The notes under the pieces: model-generated
What the model was told of the DNA's origin: nothing
Database searches by the model: none
The model's input: only the letters and a program-made list of their open reading frames with translations
Assembly: GCA_963746605.1 (NCBI GenBank)
Contig: CAVVCH010000055.1
Location: 88,836 to 152,835, forward strand
DNA from: CAVQSS01 sp963746605
Lineage (GTDB): Bacteria > Desulfobacterota > RBG-13-43-22
Length of the DNA: 64,000 bases
Reading direction: 5' to 3'
In this document: positions 46,169-54,405 of the stretch, one piece after another
Layout of the letters: the number at the start of each line of letters is the position of its first letter
Position numbering within the stretch: position 1 is the first letter of the stretch
Program-made: the position numbers and the translations under genes

Positions 46169-46303
46169 TTATTCTTCTTCCCCTTCTTTATAAGGAAATA
46201 TTCTTTTCAAAACGCCCATCAACGTGCTCATAATCATTAAGGTGAGCAGCGTGCCTCCCATGCCGACGATCAGCATACTCAGGCCAAAGGTCCAGTTATC
46301 CAT
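46169..46303 (-). CDS. 44-residue OadG-like small membrane subunit
   Basis: Shorter than most gene callers accept: ATG at 46303 preceded by a near-perfect GGAGG, stop at 46169-46171. The peptide has one transmembrane helix (WTFGLSMLIVGMGGTLLTLMIM) and a charged end (PYKEGEEE). Its position 17 bases upstream of oadB in the same direction, its size and the GMxxxxLxLxxM pattern match the gamma subunit of Na+-pumping decarboxylases, which holds the complex together. Confidence 0.8.
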   Translation of the reverse strand: MDNWTFGLSMLIVGMGGTLLTLMIMSTLMGVLKRIFPYKEGEEE

Positions 46304-46419
46304 AGCATAACCTCCGTTAGATTAAAGTAATATTCTTACTGGGGTCTTAACAATTCAAAAACCCCTATTTTCGATCCGGTTAAAGCCGGAATCCAGGTGA
46401 TGTAAATCGATTGAAAGGA

Positions 46420-47232
46420 TCAGCCTTTACCTCCCCGGTAATGCAACTCGTTGCGGACGGGCAGGTTGGAAGAGAATTTTCGGGCCTTTTCTTCGAGGTA
46501 ATTATTTTCTTTGGCCGAATGAACTACCCCCCGGAGGACAATGGCCGTTCCGTCATGAATAACCTCCAGGGTGGGGACGAACACCTTGGTATCGGTAACC
46601 AATCGGGCCTTGATCTTGGCGGCCACGGCCTGCTCCCGGAGTCTTTGTTCGGCTTCCGGAGTGGCCCGGAGGTCCAACTCCCGCAGGGCGTTAATCAATA
46701 ATTTCACCACTTGCTCGTACGATTGAAGTCCGGTGTTAAAGACCATGTCATAAAATCGGGTGTTGCTCCAGTCCTCGCCGTAGTTGGCCTTAATATAGCC
46801 GGCTCGTGCCCGATCCGTCTTCTCAATCATCCACTCGGCCGGACTGGGATCCAACCGGTCTTGATTGATAGCCCGCTCGATCCGTTTTTCCAAAGGGGCT
46901 ACAATGCGGACCTTCAAGGCATAAGGAACATCCCGGAGAAGGAGATGGCTGCCCCGCCCCATGATGACCACCCGGTTCCGGAGGGCATATTCAAAGATGT
47001 GCACCTCCACCAGGGCCACATATCCCCGATATTGCCAGTCGTAACGCTCCCACAGGGAGGGGGTGCTCTCGTCCACTTCCTGAACGAGGTTTTCCCATTT
47101 TTTCCCGGCGCTGCGGATGTCGTGGATCAAACGTTCCTTGTCCACGTAATCATAGTGCAGCTCTTCAGCCACCGATCGGCCGATCTCTTCTCCGCCACTG
47201 CGATATTCCCTGGAAATTGACAAGATGGCCAT
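46420..47232 (-). CDS. cytidylate-kinase-like protein fused to a BON-like domain (copy 1)
   Basis: 270 residues; starts 6 bases after the terC stop, with GGAG in the terC end, so coupled to terC. Residues 1-200 match the cytidylate-kinase-like family (PF13189): SISREYRSGGEEIGRSVAEELHYDYVDKE, VVIMGRGSHLLLRDVPYALKVRIVAP and DRARAGYIKANYGEDW(S)NTRFYDMVFNTG. Residues about 205-268 form a BON-like module (AAKIKARLVTDTKVFVPTLEV, GTAIVLRGVVHSAKENNYLEEKAR). A second copy lies at 49723. Whether it phosphorylates a nucleotide or only binds one is unknown. Confidence 0.75.
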   Translation of the reverse strand: MAILSISREYRSGGEEIGRSVAEELHYDYVDKERLIHDIRSAGKKWENLVQEVDESTPSLWERYDWQYRGYVALVEVHIFEYALRNRVVIMGRGSHLLLRDVPYALKVRIVAPLEKRIERAINQDRLDPSPAEWMIEKTDRARAGYIKANYGEDWSNTRFYDMVFNTGLQSYEQVVKLLINALRELDLRATPEAEQRLREQAVAAKIKARLVTDTKVFVPTLEVIHDGTAIVLRGVVHSAKENNYLEEKARKFSSNLPVRNELHYRGGKG

Positions 47233-47238
47233 AACCGT

Positions 47239-47994
47239 TTACTCCTTATCTCCAGAAGCCGAGGGATGCGAAGGGGGGGCACTCGGAGGCGGTTTTCCCG
47301 CCAGGGAGATCCGGTGCTTGAGCCAGAGTTTGCCGGCCGCCAGCACCCCGACCAGGAAAAACCCTTCAATAACATATTGAAGCCATTTGGAAGGCTGCAA
47401 CAGTTTGACGATGAAGGGGTCGGTGATCATCATTTCCCCGCCGACCCGGCCCAGAACCGCAGCGCCGATATAGATGATGACCGGGTACTTGTCCATCAGC
47501 AGGGAAAGGAGGCTGCTGGTAAAGACCACGAAAGGGATGCTCAGAGTCAACCCGAAGATCAGCAGAAACAGGTTGCCTTTGGAAGCCCCGGCCACCGCCA
47601 GCACGTTGTCGGTGGACATGGTCAGATCGGCGATGATGATAACCCAGATAGCCTGAACCAGGCTCTTGGCTTCTTGCTTGACCTCTTCCTGGGGCGCTCC
47701 CTCCACGAAGAGCTTGAAGGCGATCCAGATGATGACCGCCCCGCCAGCGAATTTGATAAAATTGATTTGCAGCAGTTGGGAGGCGAAGAACGTTAAAGCC
47801 ACCCTCAGGATTACCGCCACCCCGGCTCCGAAAGCGATGCCGCGCGTCCGCTGCTTCCGCGGCAAGGAGCGCACCGCCATGGCGATGACCACGGCATTAT
47901 CCCCGGCCAGGATCAGATCGATGAAAATAATACTCAAAAGGCCGGACACAAAAGTCCAATTCAGTTGAATCTGTCCGAGAAAGCCTAAGTCCAA
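47239..47994 (-). CDS. TerC family membrane protein (YjbE type)
   Basis: 251 residues, TTG start with AGGAGG 8 nt upstream. Seven-helix TerC protein: FIDLILAGDNAVVIAMAVRSLP (the conserved aspartates of the DNA motif), GVAVILRVALTFF, and IIIADLTMSTDNVLAVAG. Members export Mn2+ or assist metallation of secreted enzymes, or give tellurite resistance. A consensus sigma-70 promoter lies at 48081-48108. Together with the next gene it forms a transporter/kinase-like pair mirrored by the SLC13 gene and its paralogue. Confidence 0.9.
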   Translation of the reverse strand: MDLGFLGQIQLNWTFVSGLLSIIFIDLILAGDNAVVIAMAVRSLPRKQRTRGIAFGAGVAVILRVALTFFASQLLQINFIKFAGGAVIIWIAFKLFVEGAPQEEVKQEAKSLVQAIWVIIIADLTMSTDNVLAVAGASKGNLFLLIFGLTLSIPFVVFTSSLLSLLMDKYPVIIYIGAAVLGRVGGEMMITDPFIVKLLQPSKWLQYVIEGFFLVGVLAAGKLWLKHRISLAGKPPPSAPPSHPSASGDKE

Positions 47995-48080
47995 AAAGGG
48001 TCCTCCTGTCGGGCTGAATTTCCGCGGTGACGTTTCCGGCTTTTGGCTGGGTTTTTCCCATTATTATCTTGGACCCTGAA

Positions 48081-48108
48081 ATCATACAAGATTTATTGTT
48101 CATGTCAA
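48081..48108 (-). promoter_or_regulatory. promoter of the terC operon
   Basis: Reading the minus strand: TTGACA (48108-48103), 16-base spacer, TATGAT (48086-48081). The roughly 80-base leader begins GGGTCC and has a complementary GGACCC just before the ribosome site, so it may fold into a closed stem. Confidence 0.75.
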
Positions 48109-48114
48109 TAGAAT

Positions 48115-48139
48115 ATAGCTATATTTTGATTATAATATA
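48115..48139 (+). promoter_or_regulatory. promoter-like motif shared with kup
   Basis: ATAGCTATATTTTGATTATAATATA differs at 3 of 25 positions from 50766-50790; contains TATAAT (48131-48136) and, extended by two bases, the palindrome ATATAGCTATAT (48113-48124). Oriented toward the SLC13-type gene 240 bases downstream. The rest of the 47995-48379 gap has no gene. Confidence 0.5.
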
Positions 48140-48379
48140 ATTATTTTGTCCGGCGGGCGATTGGACGGATAAGGTGGAATTAAATTCTTGAATAAAAGCC
48201 CGATTAGTGGCTTAATTAACCGATTTTAACTATGAAAACCAATCAGACCGCCAATCCGTTCGTCGAGGTTCGAAGCATTTGGTGCGGTATCTTTTTGTCA
48301 CTGATACTATCTTTGGCCCAACGTAGCAAGGCTTGACTGTTTAAATAGTCACCACTGGAAAAGGAAAAAGGAACCAACC

Positions 48380-49711
48380 ATGGACCCCCTTCAGCTTGCA
48401 ACCGTAATTATTTTTTTATTCAGTATCGTCCTGATCATTACCGGCTGGATCGACAGTGTGATCGCCGCCCTCTTGGGAATCGTATTGATGATCTTCATCG
48501 GGGTTATGTCCGAGGTTCAAGCCTTTCAGAAGGTGGACTGGAACGTGATTCTCATCCTGCTCAGTATCTGGATCGTCTCGGGATACTTCGGGAAGTCCGG
48601 CGTGCCTGATTTCTTGTCGGCGGTGATCCTTAAAAAATCCAAAGGTAATGTGGCGGTCTTTGTAACCTTCATTGGGACCTTGGCTGGATTTATTTCCATG
48701 CTGATTGATAATGTCGTAGTGGTTCTCATGTTCGCCCCGGTCCTCTTTCACGCCTCTCGGCGGTTCAAATTCTCCCCCTTTGTCCCCCTTTTATTTATCG
48801 GTCTATGCGCCAATTTTATGGGAACCGCCATGCTTTTGGGGGACCTGCCGCCCCAGATGCTACACAGCGTGGCCGGGATCGAATTCAGCGGCTTTATTTG
48901 GCAGCAGGGACGTCCCTCCTCTTTCTTCATTCTATTGATTTCTTATTGCTTTACCATTGCCTTCTTTTACTGGAAATTTTCTAAGCTCTATAAGGGGAAG
49001 GTGATGGATATTTCCACCCTCGATGAACGCCCCCTGGATCATATCAAAGATAAACCCTTTGCGATTATTACCTGTTCAATTTTTTGTCTCACCATTATGG
49101 CCATGGCCTTTCGGCCCTTTTTTGGCTACTATCTCGGATTTATTGCTTTATGGGGTGCCCTGGCCTTGATCCTGATTTTTGAAATTTTTAATAACGCCTT
49201 CACGTTGGAAATACCCAATTTAGAGCAGGTATTCTCCGAATTGGATTGGAGAGCGATCTTTTTTTATATTTCCCTTTTTGCCCTGGTCGGCGGATTGGAG
49301 CACGCCGGGGTCATTAAATGGCTCTCCGATGGAATTACCCCCTATATCAAACAGAGTATGGTGGTAGGGAGCACTTTGCTGTTTTGGATTACGGCGCCGA
49401 TTGTCGGAGTGGTGGAGCACGACGCTTACATCCTGACCATGCTCTATGTCATTCGAGACCTGGGAAAGGAACAGGCGATTAACCCCTGGCCCTTTTACTG
49501 GATGTTGCTTTGGGCCGGAACCCTGGGAAGCAACCTGACGGTGGCCGGGGCCCCGGCCTTATTTGTGGCCAAGAATTTGGCGGACAAAGAGGAGCAAAGA
49601 AAAACCAGCCTGAAGGAATTCTTAAGCATAACGGTGCCCTATGTAATCGTCTCTTTAATATTTTGTTATTTGCCGGCCATGCTGATCTGGGTTCTTCCTT
49701 TTCAAAAATAG
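48380..49711 (+). CDS. SLC13/ArsB-NhaD-type ion transporter permease
   Basis: 443 residues, about eleven transmembrane helices in two halves. Ion-transporter superfamily features: ITGWIDSVIAALLGIVLMIFIGV, FIGTLAGFISMLIDNVVVVLMFAPVL, FMGTAMLLGDLPPQML and, in the second half, ALVGGLEHAGVIKWLSDG and WAGTLGSNLTVAGAPALFVA. Similar to Na+/H+ antiporters (NhaD), arsenite or dicarboxylate carriers; substrate cannot be assigned. AGGA upstream. Followed after 11 bases by a cytidylate-kinase-like/BON gene. Confidence 0.85.
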   Translation: MDPLQLATVIIFLFSIVLIITGWIDSVIAALLGIVLMIFIGVMSEVQAFQKVDWNVILILLSIWIVSGYFGKSGVPDFLSAVILKKSKGNVAVFVTFIGTLAGFISMLIDNVVVVLMFAPVLFHASRRFKFSPFVPLLFIGLCANFMGTAMLLGDLPPQMLHSVAGIEFSGFIWQQGRPSSFFILLISYCFTIAFFYWKFSKLYKGKVMDISTLDERPLDHIKDKPFAIITCSIFCLTIMAMAFRPFFGYYLGFIALWGALALILIFEIFNNAFTLEIPNLEQVFSELDWRAIFFYISLFALVGGLEHAGVIKWLSDGITPYIKQSMVVGSTLLFWITAPIVGVVEHDAYILTMLYVIRDLGKEQAINPWPFYWMLLWAGTLGSNLTVAGAPALFVAKNLADKEEQRKTSLKEFLSITVPYVIVSLIFCYLPAMLIWVLPFQK

Positions 49712-49722
49712 AGGAGGTTTTT

Positions 49723-50571
49723 ATGGCCATTTTAACAATCGCCAGGCAATTGGAAAGCGGGGGGAGAGATCTGGGGCGGGAAGTCGCCAATCGGATGGGC
49801 TACGAATTGATCAACCGGAAAAAGATTTTCGAGGAAATGCAATCCGTGGGAGATCAATGGGAGGAATGGGCCCGGTATTTTAAGGAACGATCCCCCAATG
49901 TCTGGGAACGACACGATTGGTCTTACCAGGGGTTCATCGCCCTCACCCATCGTTATGTTCTGAGTCATGCCCTCCAAGATAGAGTGGTTATCATGGGGCG
50001 GGAGGGTAATTTTCTCCTGAAAGGGGTCCCCTATGCCCTTAGAATTCGGACCGAGGCTCCCCTGCCTTTCCGGATAGAAAGGGTCTTGCGCCGGGAAGAA
50101 ATAAGCCGGGAGATGGCTCAGTGGATGCTGGAAAAGGTGGATGACGACATCGCCCGGTCGGTCTACTTAGTCTATGGCAAGGACTGGGCGGATCCGGCGG
50201 AATATGACCACGTTTTCGATATGAGCAGCCGGCCGTTCGAAGAAGTCGTTGCCTTTGTCCAAGAGGCCCTCTCCAAAAAAGATAGGCTTTATACCAAGGA
50301 GGCCAGGGAGATCCTGCAGTTGAGTGCCCTGGCGGCCAAGATCAAGGCAGCATTGGTCGTGGATCCCACCTTTTCCATTTCTCACCTGGACGTAACGCCC
50401 AAAGAAGAGGGACTGGTTGAATACGGACTGATCGTTCAGGGAATCGTCTACAATCGCGAGGATATTAAACGGATTCGGGAAACCGCTCAAAAACTGGCCG
50501 GGGAAACGCCGGTTGAAATTGAAGTCCACTATCGGATGTCCCCCCGGCTTTCCCACTGGCAGTATAAATGA
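49723..50571 (+). CDS. cytidylate-kinase-like protein fused to a BON-like domain (copy 2)
   Basis: 282 residues, GAGGAGG 6 nt before ATG. Paralogue of the gene at 46420: TIARQLESGGRDLGREVANRMGYEL, VVIMGREGNFLLKGVPYALRIRTEAP, DIARSVYLVYGKDWADPAEYDHVFDMS. C-terminal BON-like part: AAKIKAALVVDPTFSISHLDV, YGLIVQGIVYNREDIKRIRETAQKLAGETPVEIEVHYR. The first-motif glycines are preserved (SGG) without a Lys, normal for this family. In an operon with the SLC13-type transporter. Its TGA stop is the first part of TGACGGACTCGC, a dispersed repeat. Confidence 0.75.
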   Translation: MAILTIARQLESGGRDLGREVANRMGYELINRKKIFEEMQSVGDQWEEWARYFKERSPNVWERHDWSYQGFIALTHRYVLSHALQDRVVIMGREGNFLLKGVPYALRIRTEAPLPFRIERVLRREEISREMAQWMLEKVDDDIARSVYLVYGKDWADPAEYDHVFDMSSRPFEEVVAFVQEALSKKDRLYTKEAREILQLSALAAKIKAALVVDPTFSISHLDVTPKEEGLVEYGLIVQGIVYNREDIKRIRETAQKLAGETPVEIEVHYRMSPRLSHWQYK

Positions 50572-50617
50572 CGGACTCGCAACAAGTTCATCGTTTTGGG
50601 ACTTTTTGCGAGGCTAT
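50569..50617. repeat. TGACGGACT element at a stop codon
   Basis: TGACGGACTCGC ... GGGACTTTTTGCGAGG; terminal-repeat sequences of the R1/R2 family without a long interior. The TGA is the stop codon of the upstream gene. Confidence 0.75.
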
Positions 50618-50765
50618 AAATGAGTCCCCAAAAACCTTCTCAAGCCCGTTGCCAAATTGCAACACTACGCCTGAAGTCCTCCGGGGAGCCGGTTATTGGA
50701 AACCTTTTTCCAATAGCTATTTGATCCTGAAAGGGATTATTCTATCCGTTCTTTCCGTTAAAAAA

Positions 50766-50790
50766 ATAGCTATACTTTAATTATAATTTA
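50766..50790 (+). promoter_or_regulatory. promoter-like motif shared with the SLC13 operon, before kup
   Basis: ATAGCTATACTTTAATTATAATTTA with TATAAT at 50782-50787, 91 bases before the kup start. The ATAGCTAT palindrome lies in the spacer position, like an operator or activator site. Confidence 0.5.
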
Positions 50791-50880
50791 GCTCTAATTC
50801 TTCCAAGAAAAACAAATCCGGAACCAATAAAAAACTTGCCCTGAATGCAAAAAAAAAGGTAATTTAGACCACTTATTACT

Positions 50881-52788
50881 ATGGACCCCGTTCGACACAG
50901 CCATAATTCCGAAATAGAAGAAACCCGCGAGCCGGGTCTGATGGTCTTGGCCCTGGGCGCCTTGGGCGTGGTGTATGGGGATATCGGCACCAGCCCGCTG
51001 TATGCCATCCGCGAGTGTTTCCATGGGCAACACGCCATCGCTTTGACACCGCTCAATATCCTGGGGGTGCTCTCCCTGATTTTCTGGTCCCTGACGATGG
51101 TAGTCACCATTAAATATGTGGGTTTTATCCTGAAAGCGGACAACCGGGGGGAGGGGGGGATCTTCGCCCTTCTGGCGTTGCTGCTGCAGGCCAAGGATAA
51201 GATGTCGGCCCGAAGTTATGGCGTTGCCGTTCTGGCCGCGGTCTTCGGGGCGGCGCTGTTGTATGGGGATGGTCTGATCACCCCGGCCATTTCGGTTCTC
51301 TCGGCCGTCGAGGGACTGGAGGTGGCCACCAAGGCCTCCAAGCCATTTATCATTCCCCTGACCTGCATCGTCCTGTTCCTGCTTTTTCTGGCACAACGCC
51401 GTGGTACGGCGGATATCGGCCGCCTCTTCGGCCCCATCATGATCCTCTGGTTTCTGACCATCGGGGCCTTTGGGCTGTTCGCCATTGTCGAGAGTCCGCA
51501 GGTGGTGTCGTCTTTAAACCCCTGGCGGGCCGTGGAATTCTTCCGGGCCAACCATCTGCACGGGATGGTGGTCTTGGGTTCAGTGGTGCTGTGCATCACC
51601 GGAGGGGAGGCCCTGTACGCCGATATGGGGCATTTCAGCCCCCGGGCCATCAAACTCTCCTGGCTGGGGCTGGCTTACCCCACCCTGCTACTCAATTATT
51701 TCGGACAAGGGGCCCTGCTGCTGGCCCATCCCGAAGAATCTTTCCACCCTTTTTACGGTCTGGTCCCCCATTTGCTCTTGTATCCGGCCGTATTGCTTTC
51801 CACGATAGCCACGATTATTGCCTCCCAGGCCATGATTTCCGGTGTTTATTCTCTCACCCAGCAGGCCATTCAACTGGGCTACCTGCCCCGGGTACGGGTG
51901 CTCCACACCTCGGCCGGGCATCGAGGCCAGATTTATCTTCCCGAAGTCAACTGGGTCATGATGGTCGGCTGTATCGCCCTGGTCCTGGCCTTTCGCGAGT
52001 CCACCAATCTGGCCGGAGCTTACGGTATTGCCGTGACGGCCACCATGGGCATCACCTCGATCATTTATTATCTGGTAATCACCCGGCTCTGGAACTGGTC
52101 GTTCTGGAAGGCCGGATTGCTGGTTGGATTATTCCTCGTTTTTGATATCAGCTACCTGAGCGCCAACTTGCTGAAAATCATCGACGGCGGATGGTTTACC
52201 CTCGGGGTAGCCGTCCTGATAACCCTCAGCATGACCACCTGGCGGGAAGGGCGTAGGGCCTTGGCTGAATTGTTGACCCCCAGCCTAACCATGGATCTTT
52301 TTTTGAAGGACATCGAACAGAAAAATCCCTACCGAATTCCCGGGACGGCCGTTTTCATGTCCGTGAATCCAAAAGGGGTCCCGGTGGCCCTGCTCCACCA
52401 TTTCAAACACCACAAGGTGCTCTTTAAGCAGGTGATCCTGTTGTCCATCGTGACTCAGGACCTGCCCCGCATCGATTCCAAGGAGCGCCTGACGCTGGAA
52501 GAATTCGGCCAGGGGTTTTATCGAATCACCGCCCGGTACGGATTCATGGAAACCCCCCGGGTGCCGGAGATCATGGCCCTGGCCGGCAAACTGGGGGTTA
52601 AGACACAAATGGACGACACCACTTTTTTCTTAGGGCGGGAATCCCTGTTTACGACCGGAAAGTCCCGAATGGCCCAATGGCGCAAGGTCTTGTTTTCCAT
52701 GATGTCCCGCAATGCCATGAATCCCACTAATTTTTTTGAGATACCGCCGGGAAGAGTCATCGAGATCGGGACGCAAATCCAGCTTTGA
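50881..52788 (+). CDS. kup: potassium uptake transporter Kup
   Basis: 635 residues, twelve membrane helices then a C-terminal cytoplasmic domain. Family signatures: LGALGVVYGDIGTSPLYAIRECF near the start, ADNRGEGGIFALLALL, YGDGLITPAISVLSAVEGLEV, GGEALYADMGHF and QAMISGVYSLTQQAIQLGYLPR. Low-affinity H+/K+ symporter. The presence of both Kup and Kdp in the window suggests a K+-homeostasis neighbourhood. Upstream shares a 25-base motif with the SLC13 operon. Confidence 0.96.
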   Translation: MDPVRHSHNSEIEETREPGLMVLALGALGVVYGDIGTSPLYAIRECFHGQHAIALTPLNILGVLSLIFWSLTMVVTIKYVGFILKADNRGEGGIFALLALLLQAKDKMSARSYGVAVLAAVFGAALLYGDGLITPAISVLSAVEGLEVATKASKPFIIPLTCIVLFLLFLAQRRGTADIGRLFGPIMILWFLTIGAFGLFAIVESPQVVSSLNPWRAVEFFRANHLHGMVVLGSVVLCITGGEALYADMGHFSPRAIKLSWLGLAYPTLLLNYFGQGALLLAHPEESFHPFYGLVPHLLLYPAVLLSTIATIIASQAMISGVYSLTQQAIQLGYLPRVRVLHTSAGHRGQIYLPEVNWVMMVGCIALVLAFRESTNLAGAYGIAVTATMGITSIIYYLVITRLWNWSFWKAGLLVGLFLVFDISYLSANLLKIIDGGWFTLGVAVLITLSMTTWREGRRALAELLTPSLTMDLFLKDIEQKNPYRIPGTAVFMSVNPKGVPVALLHHFKHHKVLFKQVILLSIVTQDLPRIDSKERLTLEEFGQGFYRITARYGFMETPRVPEIMALAGKLGVKTQMDDTTFFLGRESLFTTGKSRMAQWRKVLFSMMSRNAMNPTNFFEIPPGRVIEIGTQIQL

Positions 52789-52820
52789 GACTACCGATTT
52801 GGTTGGAGGATTAATCGCCG

Positions 52821-53343
52821 GTGAAAATTCTGGACATTGGCTGTGGGAATAGAAAAATGGCCGGGGGCGGTAGGAATAGACCTCAGCCCGGATTCCCAGG
52901 CCGATATCATTCACGATCTGAATAGCTTTCCTTATCCTTTTCCGTCCAACGGATTTGATCGAATTTACTGTCTGGATGTGCTGGAACACTTGAACGACGT
53001 TATCCGGACCATGGAAGAAATTCACCGCCTGGCGCGGAAAGGGGCCGGGGTATTCATCCGGGTCCCCCATTTTACCAGTACCCTGGCCTATGGCGACCCT
53101 ACCCACCGACATTTTTTTAATACGCAGTCCCTGGATTATTTTTGCGGTGGATTTAAAGAATATGATTATTATTCAAAAGCGACCTTTAAAAAGATTAGGG
53201 TTTATCTGAATTTCTGGAAATTCCATCGCCTGAATGGGATATCCCTCTTCGCCAATCGATTTCCGCTCTATTATGAAAAACTCTTTGCCTTTATTTTTCC
53301 GGCCATGAATATTGAATTTGAACTGGAGGTCATTAAAGACTGA
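52821..53343 (+). CDS. SAM-dependent methyltransferase (frameshifted)
   Basis: GTG start (52821) after GGAGG; codes KILDIGCGNRK (motif I) in one frame, then the rest of the protein in another. Deleting one A from AAAAA at 52853-52857 restores MKILDIGCGNRKWPGAVGIDLSP and a protein of about 173 residues with IHDLNSFPYPFPSNGFDRIYCLDVLEHLND (the Methyltransf_11 segment). Substrate unknown; same strand as kup, 32 bases after its stop. Its TGA stop is the first part of a 25-base palindrome. Confidence 0.75.
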
Positions 53344-53365
53344 CGGACTCTGAAAAAGTCCGTCA
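53341..53365. repeat. TGACGGACT...AGTCCGTCA palindrome at a stop codon
   Basis: Perfect 9-bp arms around CTGAAAA; TGA serves as the methyltransferase stop codon. Could also act as a weak terminator. Confidence 0.8.
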
Positions 53366-53538
53366 GCAGATAGTCGCAGGGACCTTGAATTACGGATGGA
53401 AATCCATACATAGCTATTCCAATTCAGCCCGCCATAAAACTACTTTATTAATAATATCAGTATGTCTTTATTATTTAGGCTTACTGGCATACAAATTGCT
53501 GTTACCCTCCATATCATTTCACGGGAGGGAGACAAAAT

Positions 53539-54336
53539 ATGAAGCGTTTGGCTTTAATGGTATTGGGGTTATTTTTTATTTGGGGCTGCGCCGGGGAGCC
53601 GAAAATGCTCCCAATGCGGGATACCAGCCTGGATCCGGCCGCACCGGAAAAAGGGATGAAGACGGTTGAGTTCCCCAAGGGGACGTGGACCGGCACGGCC
53701 TCTACCGAGCAGGCCGGCGTTTTGGCCCAGGCTTTTGTTAATTCTCATAATATGGCCATGCAGGAATTTGACCGGGTCAAGGATAACCAGGAAAAGATCA
53801 AGGGCTCCCTGCAGAACCTGAAGGATTCCGCCCAGAGGCTGGAGGAGTCCAATCAAAAGATACTGGCTTCGGCTCAAAAAAATCAGGACACGGCGGAGAA
53901 GAACCTGATACGCATTGAGAAGATGTCCAGGGAACAGGGTTCCGGCGAGATTACCTTGTTTTACCCTACGGGGTCCGGGAAAATAGCGGAAGGCTCCCGG
54001 GAACACATTCGATTGGTCCAGTTTGTGGATTACCTCTCTCGGGAGAGCCGCGGTCGGAAGGTGTTGTTTGTCAACATCGGCAGCGCCTCGGCCACCGGCA
54101 ATAAAAAGGTGAATATGAAGCTGGCTAAGGCCCGTTCGGAATTTCCCCGCCAGGTGATCGATAAATACCTGGTCAATGTGCCCCATGAATTTTACAAGGT
54201 CTATGGGGTTGGAGACCTCTACAGTCCCAAGGGGGTTTCCCTCAAGGAACATCAGCGTTACCAGAACAACCGGTTGATCGCCGTCTATGAGACCGACCAG
54301 GTGCCGACCCTGCCGGAGGAAGCCAAAACAAAATAG
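53539..54336 (+). CDS. OmpA-like domain lipoprotein
   Basis: 265 residues, GGGAGGGAG upstream. Lipobox signal (LALMVLGLFFIWGC-AGEP), a proline-rich linker, then a long coiled coil (about residues 70-135: NSHNMAMQEFDRVKDNQEKIKGSLQNLKDSAQRLEESNQ), and a C-terminal OmpA-like peptidoglycan-binding domain (ITLFYPTGSGKIAEGSREHIRLVQFVDYL, NIGSASATGNKKVNMKLAKARSE). Links outer membrane to cell wall, perhaps with a coiled-coil spacer. A strong terminator follows. Confidence 0.8.
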   Translation: MKRLALMVLGLFFIWGCAGEPKMLPMRDTSLDPAAPEKGMKTVEFPKGTWTGTASTEQAGVLAQAFVNSHNMAMQEFDRVKDNQEKIKGSLQNLKDSAQRLEESNQKILASAQKNQDTAEKNLIRIEKMSREQGSGEITLFYPTGSGKIAEGSREHIRLVQFVDYLSRESRGRKVLFVNIGSASATGNKKVNMKLAKARSEFPRQVIDKYLVNVPHEFYKVYGVGDLYSPKGVSLKEHQRYQNNRLIAVYETDQVPTLPEEAKTK

Positions 54337-54364
54337 TTTTTACAAATCATTCAAATCCGTTTAT

Positions 54365-54405
54365 AAAGGGAGGCGGTTTTCGACAGGACCCGCCTCCCTT
54401 TTTTT
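54365..54405 (+). terminator. rho-independent terminator after the OmpA-like gene
   Basis: 12-bp stem 54365-54376 with 54390-54401 (AAAGGGAGGCGG), 13-base loop, T run 54399-54405. Confidence 0.9.

Noticed and set aside
47995..48080. yybP-ykoY riboswitch before terC
   Set aside because: The characteristic conserved loops were not found in the leader.
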